Shown here piece by piece: positions 10,375 to 20,829 of a stretch of DNA of 64,000 bases (the stretch's first letter is position 1; each line of letters begins with the position of its first letter). Origin of the DNA: Streptococcus sp. 2342 (GTDB lineage Bacteria > Bacillota > Bacilli > Lactobacillales > Streptococcaceae); contig NZ_VMLR01000003.1 of the NCBI RefSeq assembly GCF_013276795.1, forward strand, positions 124,001 to 188,000, written 5' to 3'. Below the pieces are notes generated by a model. The model was given only the letters and a program-made list of their open reading frames with translations, was not told where the DNA came from and searched no databases. The translations under genes were made by a program, and so were the position numbers.

Positions 10375-10400
10375 TTAAATTTAGAATGAGGTTTTACTTC

Positions 10401-13046
10401 ATGGAAAATGTTGTCGTACATATTATCTCACATAGTCACTGGGACCGTGAGTGGTACTTGCCTTTTGAAAGCCACCGTATGCAGTTGGTGGAATTGTTTG
10501 ACAATCTTTTTGATCTCTTTGAAAATGACCCTGAGTTCAAGAGTTTCCACTTGGATGGACAAACTATTGTCCTTGATGACTACTTGGAGATTCGCCCTGA
10601 AAATCGCGACAAAGTCCAACGCTACATTGACGAAGGCAAACTTAAAATTGGTCCTTTTTACATCTTGCAGGATGATTACTTGATTTCAAGTGAAGCCAAT
10701 GTTCGCAATACATTGATTGGTCAAGCAGAATGTGCAAAATGGGGCAAATCTACTCAAATTGGTTACTTCCCAGATACCTTTGGAAATATGGGACAAGCGC
10801 CTCAAATTCTTCAAAAATCAGGCATTCACGTGGCAGCCTTTGGTCGTGGTGTGAAACCGATTGGATTTGACAACCAAGTTCTCGAAGATGAGCAGTTTAC
10901 TTCCCAGTTTTCAGAAATGTACTGGCAGGGTGCGGACGGAAGTCGTGTCCTCGGTATCCTCTTTGCCAACTGGTACAGTAATGGGAATGAAATTCCAGTT
11001 GATAAAGACGAGGCCTTGACCTTCTGGAAACAAAAACTGGCAGATGTGCGTGACTATGCTTCAACCAACCAGTGGTTGATGATGAACGGCTGTGACCATC
11101 AGCCTGTACAGAAAAATCTGAGCGAAGCCATTCGTGTAGCAAATGAACTCTTCCCAGATGTGACCTTTGTTCATAGTTCTTTTGATGAATATGTTCAAGC
11201 CGTGGAAAGTTCCCTACCAGAGCAGTTATCAACGGTTACAGGCGAGTTGACCAGTCAGGAAACAGACGGCTGGTACACACTTGCCAACACTTCTTCATCT
11301 CGTATTTATCTCAAACAAGCCTTTCAAGAAAATAGCAACCTCCTAGAGCAAGTTGTAGAACCCTTGACGATTATCACTGGCGGACACAACCACAAGGACC
11401 AGTTGACCTATGCTTGGAAAACACTCTTGCAGAACGCGCCGCATGATAGTATCTGTGGCTGTAGCGTGGACGAAGTTCACCGTGAGATGGAAACTCGTTT
11501 TGCCAAGGTCAATCAAGTAGGAAGCTTTGTTAAGAGCAATCTTCTTAACGAATGGAAGGGTAAAATCGCTACAGCTAAGGCTCAAAGTGATTATCTCTTT
11601 ACTGTCATTAACACAGGCTTGCATGATAAGGTCGATACTGTCAGCACAGTGATTGATGTTGCGACTTGTGATTTCAAGGAATTACACCCAACAGAGGGAT
11701 ACAAGAAGATGGCTGCTCTTACCTTGCCAAGCTACCGTGTGGAGGACTTGGATGGGCGTCCTGTAGAGGCTAAAATTGAGGATCTTGGGGCTAATTTTGA
11801 GTACGATTTACCAAAAGACAAGTTCCGCCAAGCTCGTATTGCTCGACAAGTGCGCGTGACCATTCCAGTTCACCTAGCGCCGCTTTCTTGGACAACTTTC
11901 CAATTGCTGGAAGGAGAGCAAGAACACCGTGAGGGTATTTACCAAAACGGAGTGATTGATACACCATTCGTAACGGTGAGTGTAGATGACAATATCACAG
12001 TTTATGACAAGACAACTCACGAAGCTTACGAAGACTTTATCCGCTTTGAAGACCGTGGTGACATCGGAAACGAGTATATCTATTTCCAACCAAAAGGAAC
12101 AGATCCAATCTTTGCAGAATTAAAGGGCTACGAGGTCTTGGAAAACACAGCTCGCTACGCTAAGATTTTGCTCAAACATGAATTGACCGTGCCTGTCAGT
12201 GCAGATGAAAAGCTAGAAGAAGAGCAAAAAGGTATCATAGAGTTTATGAAGCGTGAAGCTGGACGTTCAGAAGAATTGACAAGCATTCCTCTTGAAACTG
12301 AGATGACTATCTTCGTTGATAATCCACAAATCCGTTGCAAGACTCGTTTTACCAACACTGCCAAAGATCACCGTATCCGTCTCTTGGTCAAGACTCATAA
12401 CATGCGTCCAAGCAATGATTCTGAAAGCATCTATGAGGTGGTGACACGACCAAACAAACCAGCAGCTTCATGGGAAAATCCTGAAAATCCTCAACACCAA
12501 CAAGCCTTTGTTAGTCTGTATGACGATGAAAAAGGTGTGACTGTATCCAACAAGGGATTGAATGAATACGAAATCCTTGGAGACGACACTATTGCAGTAA
12601 CTATTTTGCGTGCATCAGGTGAGTTAGGTGACTGGGGTTATTTCCCAACACCAGAAGCACAATGCTTGCGTGAGTTTGAAGTCGAGTTTGCTCTTGAATG
12701 CCACCAAGCCCAAGAACGCTTCTCAGCCTATCGTCGTGCTAAAGCCTTGCAGACACCGTTTACCAGCCTTCAGCTTGCTAGACAAGAAGGCGGAGTGGCT
12801 GCGACTGGTAGCCTCTTGAGCCATTCTGTTCTCAGCATACCGCAAATCTGTCCAACAGCCTTTAAGGTAGCTGAAAATGAAGAAGGCTATGTTCTTCGTT
12901 ACTACAATATGTGTAGTGAAAATGTACGTGTACCGGAAAGTCAACATCTCTTCCTGGACCTACTTGAACAACCATATCCAGTTCATAGAGGCCTTATTTC
13001 ACCACAAGAGATTCGTACAGAATTCATCAAAAAAGAAGAAATTTAA
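10401..13046 (+). CDS. GH38 alpha-mannosidase
   Basis: This 881-residue glycoside hydrolase 38 enzyme is a zinc-dependent retaining alpha-mannosidase (SP_2143-like; the S. pyogenes homologue is known to act on alpha-1,3 mannosides). Visible motifs are the N-terminal zinc site HSHWDREW, the nucleophile block GYFPDTFGNMGQAPQIL with its Asp, HNHKDQLTYAWKTLLQNAPHDSICGCSVDEVH with the late zinc His, and a beta-rich C-terminal half. The start at 10401 is preferred over the ATG at 10386 because GAGG (10388-10391) then sits nine bases upstream. It lies in the mannosidase operon between GH125 and ROK genes, and no signal peptide is present. Confidence 0.95.
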   Translation: MENVVVHIISHSHWDREWYLPFESHRMQLVELFDNLFDLFENDPEFKSFHLDGQTIVLDDYLEIRPENRDKVQRYIDEGKLKIGPFYILQDDYLISSEANVRNTLIGQAECAKWGKSTQIGYFPDTFGNMGQAPQILQKSGIHVAAFGRGVKPIGFDNQVLEDEQFTSQFSEMYWQGADGSRVLGILFANWYSNGNEIPVDKDEALTFWKQKLADVRDYASTNQWLMMNGCDHQPVQKNLSEAIRVANELFPDVTFVHSSFDEYVQAVESSLPEQLSTVTGELTSQETDGWYTLANTSSSRIYLKQAFQENSNLLEQVVEPLTIITGGHNHKDQLTYAWKTLLQNAPHDSICGCSVDEVHREMETRFAKVNQVGSFVKSNLLNEWKGKIATAKAQSDYLFTVINTGLHDKVDTVSTVIDVATCDFKELHPTEGYKKMAALTLPSYRVEDLDGRPVEAKIEDLGANFEYDLPKDKFRQARIARQVRVTIPVHLAPLSWTTFQLLEGEQEHREGIYQNGVIDTPFVTVSVDDNITVYDKTTHEAYEDFIRFEDRGDIGNEYIYFQPKGTDPIFAELKGYEVLENTARYAKILLKHELTVPVSADEKLEEEQKGIIEFMKREAGRSEELTSIPLETEMTIFVDNPQIRCKTRFTNTAKDHRIRLLVKTHNMRPSNDSESIYEVVTRPNKPAASWENPENPQHQQAFVSLYDDEKGVTVSNKGLNEYEILGDDTIAVTILRASGELGDWGYFPTPEAQCLREFEVEFALECHQAQERFSAYRRAKALQTPFTSLQLARQEGGVAATGSLLSHSVLSIPQICPTAFKVAENEEGYVLRYYNMCSENVRVPESQHLFLDLLEQPYPVHRGLISPQEIRTEFIKKEEI

Positions 13047-13069
13047 TTTCAACAAGTAAACATAAAGAG

Positions 13070-13117
13070 AAAGGAGGGGCGAAAAGGTAAGAACTAACTG
13101 CTGATTTGCCCCTTTTT
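13070..13117 (+). other. Intercistronic stem-loop that includes a Shine-Dalgarno-like run
   Basis: AAAGGAGGGGC (13070-13080 region) can pair with GCCCCTTTTT just before the ATG at 13118, with two G-U pairs and a loop of about 25 bases. The T-run makes it look like an attenuator, and the stem buries the best ribosome-binding sequence in the gap. Confidence 0.45.
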
Positions 13118-13129
13118 ATGGTAAAAACA

Positions 13130-13999
13130 ATGACCATTGCAACGATTGATGTCGGAGGGACTGGAATTAAGTTTGCCAGTCTGACTCCTGATGGGAAAAT
13201 ACTGAATAAGACAAGCATTCCAACGCCTGAAAGTTTGGAGGATTTACTAGCTTGGTTAGACCAGCGCTTGTCAGAGCAGGATTATAGCGGGATTGCTATG
13301 AGCGTTCCAGGCGCGGTCAATCAAGAGACAGGTGTGATTGATGGCTTCAGTGCAGTACCCTACATTCACGGATTTTCTTGGTATGAGGCGCTTAGCTCTT
13401 ATCAGATTCCTATCCATCTGGAAAATGATGCTAACTGCGTTGGACTCAGTGAATTACTGGCTCATCCAGAACTTGAAAATGCAGCCTGTGTCGTGATTGG
13501 GACAGGGATTGGAGGAGCCATGATTATCAATGGTAGACTTCATCGAGGTCGCCACGGTCTGGGTGGAGAATTTGGCTACATGACCACCCTTGCCCCTGCT
13601 GAAAAGCTCAACAACTGGTCGCAACTAGCGTCAACTGGAAATATGGTGCGCTACGTGATTGAAAAATCTGGTCAGACTGACTGGGACGGTCGCAAGATTT
13701 ACCAAGAGGCTGCAGCTGGGAATGCCATTTGCCAAGAAGCTATTGAGCGCATGAACCGCAATTTGGCGCAAGGCTTGCTCAATATCCAGTATCTGATTGA
13801 TCCAGATGTCATTAGTCTGGGAGGCTCTATCAGCCAAAATCCAGATTTTATTCAAGGTGTCAAGGAAGCTGTTGACGACTTTGTCGATACCTACGAAGAA
13901 TATACGGTCGCACCCGTCATCCAAGCCTGCACCTATCATGCAGATGCTAATCTCTACGGTGCCCTTGTCAACTGGTTACAGGAGGAAAACCAATGGTAA
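13130..13999 (+). CDS. ROK family sugar kinase (probable mannose/N-glycan pathway)
   Basis: The protein is 289 residues from this ATG. It opens with the phosphate-binding [12 protein letters not shown] motif and carries the ROK blocks LENDANC (catalytic Asp) and [28 protein letters not shown]. There is no DNA-binding domain, so it is a kinase rather than a repressor. The ROK zinc motif (CxCGxxGCxE) is absent. Context suggests it phosphorylates a sugar released by the neighbouring hydrolases, mannose or HexNAc; substrate is inference. The start is uncertain: ATG 13118 and TTG 13106 are also in frame and none has a good nearby ribosome-binding site. Its stop overlaps the GH20 start by seven bases, so translation is probably coupled. 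Confidence 0.88.
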   Translation: MTIATIDVGGTGIKFASLTPDGKILNKTSIPTPESLEDLLAWLDQRLSEQDYSGIAMSVPGAVNQETGVIDGFSAVPYIHGFSWYEALSSYQIPIHLENDANCVGLSELLAHPELENAACVVIGTGIGGAMIINGRLHRGRHGLGGEFGYMTTLAPAEKLNNWSQLASTGNMVRYVIEKSGQTDWDGRKIYQEAAAGNAICQEAIERMNRNLAQGLLNIQYLIDPDVISLGGSISQNPDFIQGVKEAVDDFVDTYEEYTVAPVIQACTYHADANLYGALVNWLQEENQW

Positions 14000-15873
14000 G
14001 ATTTACAGGGCTTAGTTCCAAACAAGAGCAAGCAGTAGAGTTGCTTAAAAAGCACATTTCGCTACCAGATGTAGAGGTAGCTGTCGCTCAGTCTGACCAA
14101 GCCTCTATCTCTATCAAGGGTGAGGGTGGCCACTATCAATTGACCTACCGCAAACCTCACCAACTTTATCGTGCCTTGTCCTTGTTGGCAACAGTTCTAG
14201 CAGAAGGTGATAAAGTAGAGATTGAGGAACAAGCAGCTTACGAAGATTTAGCCTATATGGCTGACTGTTCGCGCAATGCGGTGCTGAATGTCGCTTCTGC
14301 CAAGCAGATGATTGAACTCTTAGCTCTCATGGGCTATTCAACCTTTGAACTTTACATGGAAGACACTTACCAGATTGAAGGGCAGCCTTACTTTGGCTAT
14401 TTCCGCGGAGCCTACTCAGCTGAGGAGTTGCAGGAAATCGAAGCCTATGCCCAGCAGTTTGACATGACCTTTGTGCCATGTATCCAGACCTTGGCTCACT
14501 TGTCAGCCTTCGTCAAATGGGGTGTCAAGGAAGTGCAGGAACTCCGTGATGTGGAGGACATTCTTCTTATTGGCGAAGAAAAGGTTTATAACCTGATTGA
14601 TGGCATGTTTGCTACTCTATCTAAACTACAAACTCGCAAGGTCAATATCGGGATGGACGAAGCCCACTTGGTTGGCTTGGGACGTTACTTGATATTGAAC
14701 GGTGTTGTGGATCGTAGTCTCCTCATGTGCCAACACTTGGAGCGCGTGCTGGATATTGCTGACAAATATGGATTCCACTGCCAGATGTGGAGCGATATGT
14801 TCTTTAAACTTATGTCAGCAGATGGCCAGTACGACCGTGATGTGGAAATTCCAGAAGACACTCGTGTCTACCTAGACCGTCTCAAAGACCGTGTGACTCT
14901 GGTTTACTGGGACTATTATCAGGATAGCGAGGAAAAATATAATCGCAATTTTCGCAATCACCATAAGATTAGCCATGACCTTGCCTTTGCAGGGGGAGCT
15001 TGGAAGTGGATTGGCTTTACACCTCACAACCATTTTAGCCGTCTTATCGCTCTTGAAGCGAACAAGGCCTGTCGTGCCAATGACATCAAAGAAGTCATCG
15101 TGACTGGTTGGGGGGACAATGGTGGGGAAACAGCCCAGTTTTCTATTCTCCCAAGCCTGCAAATCTGGGCAGAACTCAGCTATCGCAATGACCTAGACCG
15201 TTTGTCTGCACACTTCAAAACTAATACTGGTCTATCGGTTGAGGACTTTATGCAGATTGACCTAGCCAACCTCTTGCCAGACCTGCCAGACAATCTCAGT
15301 GGCATCAATCCCAACCGCTATGTCTTTTATCAGGATGTTCTCTGTCTGATCCTTGACCGACACATGACACCTGAACAGGACAAACCGCACTTCTCTCAGG
15401 CTGCTGAGACACTTGCTGAAATCAAAGAAAAAGCTGGTGCTTACTCTTACCTCTTTGAAACTCAGGCTCAGTTGAATGCCATTTTAAGTAGCAAAGTGGA
15501 TGTGGGACGACGTATTCGTCAGGCCTATCAAGCGGATGATAAAGAAAGCCTACAAGAAATTGCCAGACAAGAATTACCAGAACTCAGAAGCCAAATTGAA
15601 CACTTCCATGCCCTCTTTAGCCACCAATGGCTGAAAGAAAACAAGGTCTTTGGTTTGGATACAGTTGACATCCGTATGGGCGGACTCTTGCAACGCATCA
15701 AACGAGCAGAAAGCCGTATCGAGGCTTATCTGGCTGGTCAGCTTGACCGCATCGATGAGCTGGAAGTGGAAATTCTGCCATTTAACGACTTCTACGCAGA
15801 CAAGGACTTCGCAGCCACAACAGCCAACCAGTGGCATACTATTGCGACAGCTTCAACGATTTACACGACCTAA
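13993..15873 (+). CDS. GH20 beta-N-acetylhexosaminidase (GH20C type, cytoplasmic)
   Basis: This 626-residue enzyme corresponds to the pneumococcal GH20C protein (SP_2141-like), which removes terminal beta-linked GlcNAc or GalNAc. The catalytic Asp-Glu pair of GH20 is in [15 protein letters not shown], near residue 222. An N-terminal domain (about 1-85) resembles the usual non-catalytic GH20 domain, and the C-terminal third is helical. No signal peptide or anchor is present. The ATG overlaps the ROK stop and has GGAGG a few bases upstream. It ends the hydrolase operon, and a terminator follows. Confidence 0.93.
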   Translation: MVRFTGLSSKQEQAVELLKKHISLPDVEVAVAQSDQASISIKGEGGHYQLTYRKPHQLYRALSLLATVLAEGDKVEIEEQAAYEDLAYMADCSRNAVLNVASAKQMIELLALMGYSTFELYMEDTYQIEGQPYFGYFRGAYSAEELQEIEAYAQQFDMTFVPCIQTLAHLSAFVKWGVKEVQELRDVEDILLIGEEKVYNLIDGMFATLSKLQTRKVNIGMDEAHLVGLGRYLILNGVVDRSLLMCQHLERVLDIADKYGFHCQMWSDMFFKLMSADGQYDRDVEIPEDTRVYLDRLKDRVTLVYWDYYQDSEEKYNRNFRNHHKISHDLAFAGGAWKWIGFTPHNHFSRLIALEANKACRANDIKEVIVTGWGDNGGETAQFSILPSLQIWAELSYRNDLDRLSAHFKTNTGLSVEDFMQIDLANLLPDLPDNLSGINPNRYVFYQDVLCLILDRHMTPEQDKPHFSQAAETLAEIKEKAGAYSYLFETQAQLNAILSSKVDVGRRIRQAYQADDKESLQEIARQELPELRSQIEHFHALFSHQWLKENKVFGLDTVDIRMGGLLQRIKRAESRIEAYLAGQLDRIDELEVEILPFNDFYADKDFAATTANQWHTIATASTIYTT

Positions 15874-15933
15874 AACAAGAACACCTTGCTTGGCGCAGGG
15901 TGTTTCCCGTGAAACATCCCTTTCTTCAAAAGT

Positions 15934-15965
15934 ACTCCACATAAAATAATTTGTGGAGTTTTTTC
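15934..15965 (+). terminator. Rho-independent terminator of the hydrolase operon
   Basis: ACTCCACA pairs with TGTGGAGT across a 10-base A/T loop and is followed by six T. A second, weaker hairpin (AACACCTTGC with GCAGGGTGTT, about 15880-15904) lies just upstream. Confidence 0.85.
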
Positions 15966-15977
15966 TATAATTAGGAG

Positions 15978-16027
15978 TTTAACCTAACCTGCAAATAGGA
16001 GTATACTAATAATGTAATCGTTATCAA
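15978..16027 (+). promoter_or_regulatory. ngt promoter with CcpA (cre) operator
   Basis: TTTAAC (15978-15983), an 18-base spacer and TATACT (16002-16007) form the promoter. Directly downstream, ATGTAATCGTTATCAA (16012-16027) matches 15 of 16 cre consensus positions. Overlap with the start of transcription predicts glucose repression by CcpA. Confidence 0.75.
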
Positions 16028-16079
16028 AAGTCTAAAAAAGAATTTTTAGATGAATATCAAAATAAAAAGGGAGGAAATT

Positions 16080-17009
16080 ATGAATAAGTTTTCAAAAACC
16101 TTGAGAGACAACTGGATCTTTCTCTTGATGGTTTTGCCAGGGGCACTCTGGTTGATTCTATTCTTCTACATTCCAGTATTTGGGAACGTGGTTGCCTTCA
16201 AAGACTACCACATGACCAGTAATGGTTTCATAGATAGTATCATAAATAGTAAATGGGTCGGACTCGATAATTTCAGATTCTTATTTAGTTCAAGAGACGC
16301 CTTTATTATCACACGAAATACGGTTCTCTACAATCTTGGCTTTATCTTTCTAGGTTTAGTTGTATCTGTAGGGATTGCCATTATCCTCAGTGAACTCCGT
16401 TCCAAGAGAATGGTGAAGATTTTCCAAACTTCTATGTTGTTCCCTTACTTCTTGTCTTGGGTTATCATCAGTTTCTTTACAGATGCCTTCCTAAATATTG
16501 ATAAAGGGGTGTTCAATCATTTATTGGAAAGTCTTGGTCTAAAAGAAGTCAACTTCTACGCTGATTTGGGAATTTGGCCTTATCTCCTACTTTTCCTAGG
16601 TATTTGGAAAGGTTTTGGATATAGCAGTGTCATGTACTATGCGACAATCATGGGAATTGATCCAACCTACTATGAAGCAGCGACAGTGGACGGAGCCAGC
16701 AAATGGCAGCGCATTCGCAATGTAACCATTCCGCAGTTGACACCATTGGTAACTGTATTGACCATCCTTGCAGTTGGAAATATCTTCCGTGCAGACTTCG
16801 GTCTTTTCTACCAAATCCCTCACAATGCTGGTCAGCTTTATAACGTAACCAACGTCTTGGACGTATATGTATATAATGGATTGACCCAGACAGCAGATAT
16901 CGGGATGGCTTCAGCAGCAGGTCTCTACCAATCAGTAGTCGGATTGATTCTGGTGGTTCTATCAAACTTACTTGCAAGACGAGTTGATCCAAACTCAGCT
17001 TTGTTCTAG
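16080..17009 (+). CDS. ngtP1: N-glycan/oligosaccharide ABC transporter permease 1 (LplB-type)
   Basis: This 309-residue membrane protein has six predicted membrane segments and the binding-protein-dependent permease signature near EAATVDGASKWQRIRNVTIPQL. It is homologous to LplB-type permeases and, from memory, to NgtP1 (SP_0090), which imports biantennary N-glycans in pneumococcus. The start at 16080 is chosen because GGGAGGAA lies just upstream; an earlier ATG at 16050 has no such site. It forms one operon with ngtP2 and ngtS. No ATPase gene is nearby, so a shared one such as MsmK probably powers it (family knowledge). Confidence 0.9.
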   Translation: MNKFSKTLRDNWIFLLMVLPGALWLILFFYIPVFGNVVAFKDYHMTSNGFIDSIINSKWVGLDNFRFLFSSRDAFIITRNTVLYNLGFIFLGLVVSVGIAIILSELRSKRMVKIFQTSMLFPYFLSWVIISFFTDAFLNIDKGVFNHLLESLGLKEVNFYADLGIWPYLLLFLGIWKGFGYSSVMYYATIMGIDPTYYEAATVDGASKWQRIRNVTIPQLTPLVTVLTILAVGNIFRADFGLFYQIPHNAGQLYNVTNVLDVYVYNGLTQTADIGMASAAGLYQSVVGLILVVLSNLLARRVDPNSALF

Positions 17010-17022
17010 AAAGGAGGAGAAT

Positions 17023-17946
17023 ATGGCAGAAAAGAAAATTAAAAAAGAAAAAATTGATAATGTCGGCATTCACTCCTTCAGTAAGAAAGCAGATATCTTC
17101 TTCAGTACCATTTCGGGTTTGATTGCCCTCTCTTGTATCCTACCCTTCGTATTCGTTATCATTATTTCAGTGACGGACGAGAAAAGCCTCCTCCAATACG
17201 GCTACAGCTTCTTCCCATCCCAATTTGGATTAGACGGTTTTGAGTTCTTGGCACAGTTTAAGGATAAAATCTTACAGGCCCTCTTCATTTCTGTCTTTGT
17301 AACCGTAGTTGGGACATTTACAAATGTCTTTATCACAACAACCTATGCCTACGCTATTTCACGGACAACCTTTAAGTATCGCAGATTCTTTACCATCTTC
17401 GTTCTGCTCAGTATGTTGTTCAACGCTGGTTTGGTACCAGGTTATATCATGGTGACCCGTGTGCTTCAGCTTGGTGACACTGTTTGGGCCTTGATTGTGC
17501 CAATGCTTCTCTCACCATTCAATATCATCTTGATGCGTTCCTTCTTCAAGAAGACCATTCCAGAAGCCATTCTCGAATCGGCTCGTATCGATGGTGCTAG
17601 TGAGGCTCGGATTTTCTTCCAAATCTGTTTGCCATTGTCACTACCAGGTATCGCAACCATCACGCTTTTGACAGCTCTTGGTTTCTGGAATGACTGGTTC
17701 AACGCCCTTCTTTACATCAAGAGTGACAACTTGTATCCATTGCAATATTTGCTCATGCAAATCCAGCAAAATATGGACTACATTGCCAAAGCGGTCGGCT
17801 TGACTGGTCAACTGGGAGTTGCTCTACCGAAAGAAACAGGTCGTATGGCCATGGTTGTGGTCGCAACCCTTCCAATCGCGATTTTGTATCCATTCTTCCA
17901 ACGCTACTTTGTAAAAGGTTTAACTATCGGTGGTGTGAAAGAATAG
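17023..17946 (+). CDS. ngtP2: N-glycan/oligosaccharide ABC transporter permease 2 (YtcP/MalG-type)
   Basis: This 307-residue permease has six predicted membrane segments and the EAA loop EAILESARIDGASEARIFFQICLPLSLPG. The ATG at 17023 follows AAAGGAGGAGA, 13 bases after the ngtP1 stop, within the same operon. It is the partner permease for the NgtS-bound oligosaccharide. Its lysine-rich N-terminus is cytoplasmic. Assignment to the ngt system rests on gene order with ngtP1 and ngtS and on the neighbouring N-glycan hydrolases. Confidence 0.9.
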   Translation: MAEKKIKKEKIDNVGIHSFSKKADIFFSTISGLIALSCILPFVFVIIISVTDEKSLLQYGYSFFPSQFGLDGFEFLAQFKDKILQALFISVFVTVVGTFTNVFITTTYAYAISRTTFKYRRFFTIFVLLSMLFNAGLVPGYIMVTRVLQLGDTVWALIVPMLLSPFNIILMRSFFKKTIPEAILESARIDGASEARIFFQICLPLSLPGIATITLLTALGFWNDWFNALLYIKSDNLYPLQYLLMQIQQNMDYIAKAVGLTGQLGVALPKETGRMAMVVVATLPIAILYPFFQRYFVKGLTIGGVKE

Positions 17947-17953
17947 TGCTTAT

Positions 17954-17972
17954 TGAGAAAGAACATTTCTCA
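17954..17972 (+). other. Intercistronic hairpin before ngtS
   Basis: TGAGAAA pairs with TTTCTCA across a five-base loop, without a T-run. Such stem-loops often stabilise or tune the binding-protein part of an ABC operon; that role is inferred here. Confidence 0.45.
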
Positions 17973-18049
17973 GTTCCCAACTTCCCTTGTGTGAAGTTAA
18001 GATCATTACATTGTTTATAAGTTTAAAAATAAAAAAAGGAGTTTTTATC

Positions 18050-19528
18050 ATGAAAAACTGGAAAAAATATGCTTTTGCATCTGCTAGTGTAGTCGCTTTG
18101 GCTGCAGGTCTTGCTGCTTGTGGAAATTTGACAGGTAACAGCAAAAAAGCTGCTGATTCAGGTGACAAACCTGTTATCAAAATGTACCAAATCGGTGACA
18201 AACCAGACAACTTGGATGAATTGTTAGCAAATGCCAACAAAATCATCGAAGAAAAAGTTGGTGCCAAATTGGATATCCAATACCTTGGCTGGGGTGACTA
18301 TGGTAAGAAAATGTCAGTTATCACATCATCTGGTGAAAACTATGATATTGCCTTTGCAGATAACTATATTGTAAATGCTCAAAAAGGTGCTTATGCTGAC
18401 TTGACAGAATTGTACAAAAAAGAAGGTAAAGACCTTTACAAGGCACTTGACCCAGCTTATATCAAGGGTAATACTGTAAATGGTAAGATTTACGCTGTTC
18501 CAGTTGCAGCCAACGTTGCATCATCTCAAAACTTTGCCTTCAACGGAACTCTCCTTGCCAAATATGGTATCGATATTTCAGGTGTTACTTCTTACGAAAC
18601 TCTTGAGCCAGTCTTGAAACAAATTAAAGAAAAAGCTCCAGACGTAGTACCATTTGCAGCTACTAAGAACTTCATCCCTTCTGAGAACTTTGACTACCCA
18701 GTAGCAAACGGTCTTCCATTTGTTATCGACCTTGAAGGGGATACTACTAAGATTGTAAACCGTTATGACGTTCCTCGTTTCAAAGAACACTTGAAGACTC
18801 TTCACAAATTCTATGAAGCTGGATATATTCCAAAAGACGTAGCCACAAGCGATACTTCATTTGATCTTCAACAAGATACTTGGTTCGTTCGTGAAGAAAC
18901 AGTAGGACCAGCTGACTACGGTAACAGCTTGCTTTCACGTGTTGCCAACAAAGATATCCAAATCAAATCATTCACTAACTTCATCAAGAAAAACCAAACA
19001 ACACAAGTTGCTAACTTTGTCATCTCAAACAACTCTAAGAACAAAGAAAAATCAATGGAAGTGTTGAACCTCTTGAATACGAACCCAGAACTTTTGAACG
19101 GTCTTGTTTACGGTCCAGAAGGTAAGAACTGGGAAAAAATTGAAGGTAAAGAAAACCGTGTTCGCGTTCTTGATGGCTACAAAGGAAACACTCACATGGG
19201 TGGATGGAACACTGGTAACAACTGGATCCTTTACATCAACGAAAACGTTACAGACCAACAAATCGAAAATTCTAAGAAAGAATTGGCAGAAGCTAAAGAA
19301 TCTCCAGCGCTTGGATTTATCTTCAATACTGACAATGTGAAATCTGAAATCTCAGCTATTTCTAACACAATGCAACAATTTGATACAGCTATCAACACTG
19401 GTACTGTAGACCCAGATAAAGCTATTCCAGAATTGATGGAAAAATTGAAATCTGAAGGTGCCTACGAAAAAGTATTGAACGAAATGCAAAAACAATACGA
19501 TGAATTCTTGAAAAACAAAAAATCATAA
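18050..19528 (+). CDS. ngtS: N-glycan-binding lipoprotein of ABC transporter
   Basis: This 492-residue solute-binding protein has a lipoprotein signal ending LAAGLAAC, with Cys24 as the lipidation site. The body is a type I extracellular sugar-binding protein of the LipO/LplA class. Length and position after two LplB/YtcP permeases match NgtS (SP_0092), which I recall binds the biantennary N-glycan core. The start at 18050 follows AAAAAAGGAG; an earlier in-frame ATG at 17987 would add 21 residues before the signal and has no ribosome site. It feeds imported glycans to the cytoplasmic hydrolases encoded just upstream. Confidence 0.92.
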   Translation: MKNWKKYAFASASVVALAAGLAACGNLTGNSKKAADSGDKPVIKMYQIGDKPDNLDELLANANKIIEEKVGAKLDIQYLGWGDYGKKMSVITSSGENYDIAFADNYIVNAQKGAYADLTELYKKEGKDLYKALDPAYIKGNTVNGKIYAVPVAANVASSQNFAFNGTLLAKYGIDISGVTSYETLEPVLKQIKEKAPDVVPFAATKNFIPSENFDYPVANGLPFVIDLEGDTTKIVNRYDVPRFKEHLKTLHKFYEAGYIPKDVATSDTSFDLQQDTWFVREETVGPADYGNSLLSRVANKDIQIKSFTNFIKKNQTTQVANFVISNNSKNKEKSMEVLNLLNTNPELLNGLVYGPEGKNWEKIEGKENRVRVLDGYKGNTHMGGWNTGNNWILYINENVTDQQIENSKKELAEAKESPALGFIFNTDNVKSEISAISNTMQQFDTAINTGTVDPDKAIPELMEKLKSEGAYEKVLNEMQKQYDEFLKNKKS

Positions 19529-19571
19529 GATCAATTGATTTCGTGTATTCATTCCTAACTCCTAAAATAAG

Positions 19572-19617
19572 AATCACTGCTTTCCTCAGGTTGGTCTGAG
19601 GAGGGCAGTGATTTTTT
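19572..19617 (+). terminator. Terminator of the ngt operon
   Basis: A long stem joins AATCACTGC and CCTCAG to CTGAGG and GCAGTGATT around a GTTGGT loop and is followed by six T. Confidence 0.92.
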
Positions 19618-19791
19618 GAAATGAGAGCATAGATATCCGTGTTCTTTATCACTATTTAACCATTCAGGAAATTTCGAGAACCCTCTACAATTTCCAGTCA
19701 AATAAATTGCATTCGTTTTCTCAAGCAGGTATACTAGTATGGATAAATAAAAAATTTAGAAAATTTAAGAATAGAAAAGAGAACAAATCTT

Positions 19792-20778
19792 ATGGCAAAA
19801 GATATTCGTGTCTTACTTTACTACCTTTATACTCCAATTGAAAATGCAGAGCAATTTGCTGCAGACCACTTGGCTTTCTGTAAATCAATCGGTCTTAAAG
19901 GCCGTATCCTAGTCGCTGACGAGGGAATTAACGGAACAGTTTCAGGTGACTATGAAACAACTCAAAAATACATGGACTACGTTCACAGCCTCCCAGGTAT
20001 GGAAGACCTCTGGTTCAAGATTGACGAAGAAAATGAACAAGCCTTCAAGAAGATGTTTGTTCGCTACAAGAAAGAGATTGTCCACCTTGGTTTGGAAGAC
20101 AACGACTTTGACAACGACATCAACCCACTTGAAACAACAGGTGCTTACTTGTCTCCAAAAGAGTTCAAAGAAGCGCTTCTTGATAAAGATACCGTTGTCC
20201 TTGACACACGTAACGATTATGAGTACGACCTAGGACATTTCCGTGGGGCTATCCGCCCAGACATCCGCAACTTCCGTGAGTTGCCACAATGGGTTCGTGA
20301 TAACAAGGAAAAATTCATGGACAAGCGTGTCGTGGTTTACTGTACAGGTGGCGTTCGCTGTGAGAAATTCTCAGGCTGGATGGTTCGTGAAGGTTACAAA
20401 GATGTTGGTCAATTGCACGGAGGAATCGCAACTTACGGTAAAGACCCAGAAGTTCAAGGTGAGCTTTGGGATGGAAAAATGTACGTCTTTGACGAGCGTA
20501 TCGCCGTAGATGTCAACCATGTCAACCCAACCATCGTAGGGAAAGACTGGTTTGATGGAACACCATGTGAACGTTATGTCAACTGTGGAAATCCATTCTG
20601 TAACCGTCGTATCTTGACATCAGAAGAAAATGAAGACAAGTACCTTCGTGGATGTTCACACGAGTGTCGTGTTCACCCACGTAACCGCTATGTTTCAGAA
20701 CATGAATTGACACAAGCAGAAGTGATCGAACGCCTAGCCGCTATCGGTGAAAGCTTGGATCAAGCAGCTACTGTATAA
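19792..20778 (+). CDS. trhO: tRNA uridine 5-hydroxylase TrhO (UPF0176, rhodanese domain)
   Basis: This 328-residue protein belongs to the TrhO (YceA) family, which makes 5-hydroxyuridine at position 34 of tRNA with oxygen. An N-terminal acylphosphatase-like domain (about 1-95) precedes a rhodanese domain (about 120-225) with the active-site loop CTGGVR, Cys184. A cysteine-rich C-terminal part follows (CxxxxNCxNPxCxRR and [10 protein letters not shown]). Length is standard. The gene stands alone, with TATACT near 19728-19733 as a likely -10 and a terminator directly after the stop. Confidence 0.95.
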   Translation: MAKDIRVLLYYLYTPIENAEQFAADHLAFCKSIGLKGRILVADEGINGTVSGDYETTQKYMDYVHSLPGMEDLWFKIDEENEQAFKKMFVRYKKEIVHLGLEDNDFDNDINPLETTGAYLSPKEFKEALLDKDTVVLDTRNDYEYDLGHFRGAIRPDIRNFRELPQWVRDNKEKFMDKRVVVYCTGGVRCEKFSGWMVREGYKDVGQLHGGIATYGKDPEVQGELWDGKMYVFDERIAVDVNHVNPTIVGKDWFDGTPCERYVNCGNPFCNRRILTSEENEDKYLRGCSHECRVHPRNRYVSEHELTQAEVIERLAAIGESLDQAATV

Positions 20779-20783
20779 GATCA

Positions 20784-20807
20784 AACAGTCCTCAGGGGCT
20801 GTTTTTC
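20784..20807 (+). terminator. Terminator of trhO
   Basis: AACAGTCC pairs with GGGCTGTT around a short CTCAG loop, followed by a T-run. Confidence 0.85.
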
Positions 20808-20829
20808 TATGCTTTGTACTCAAAAATCT

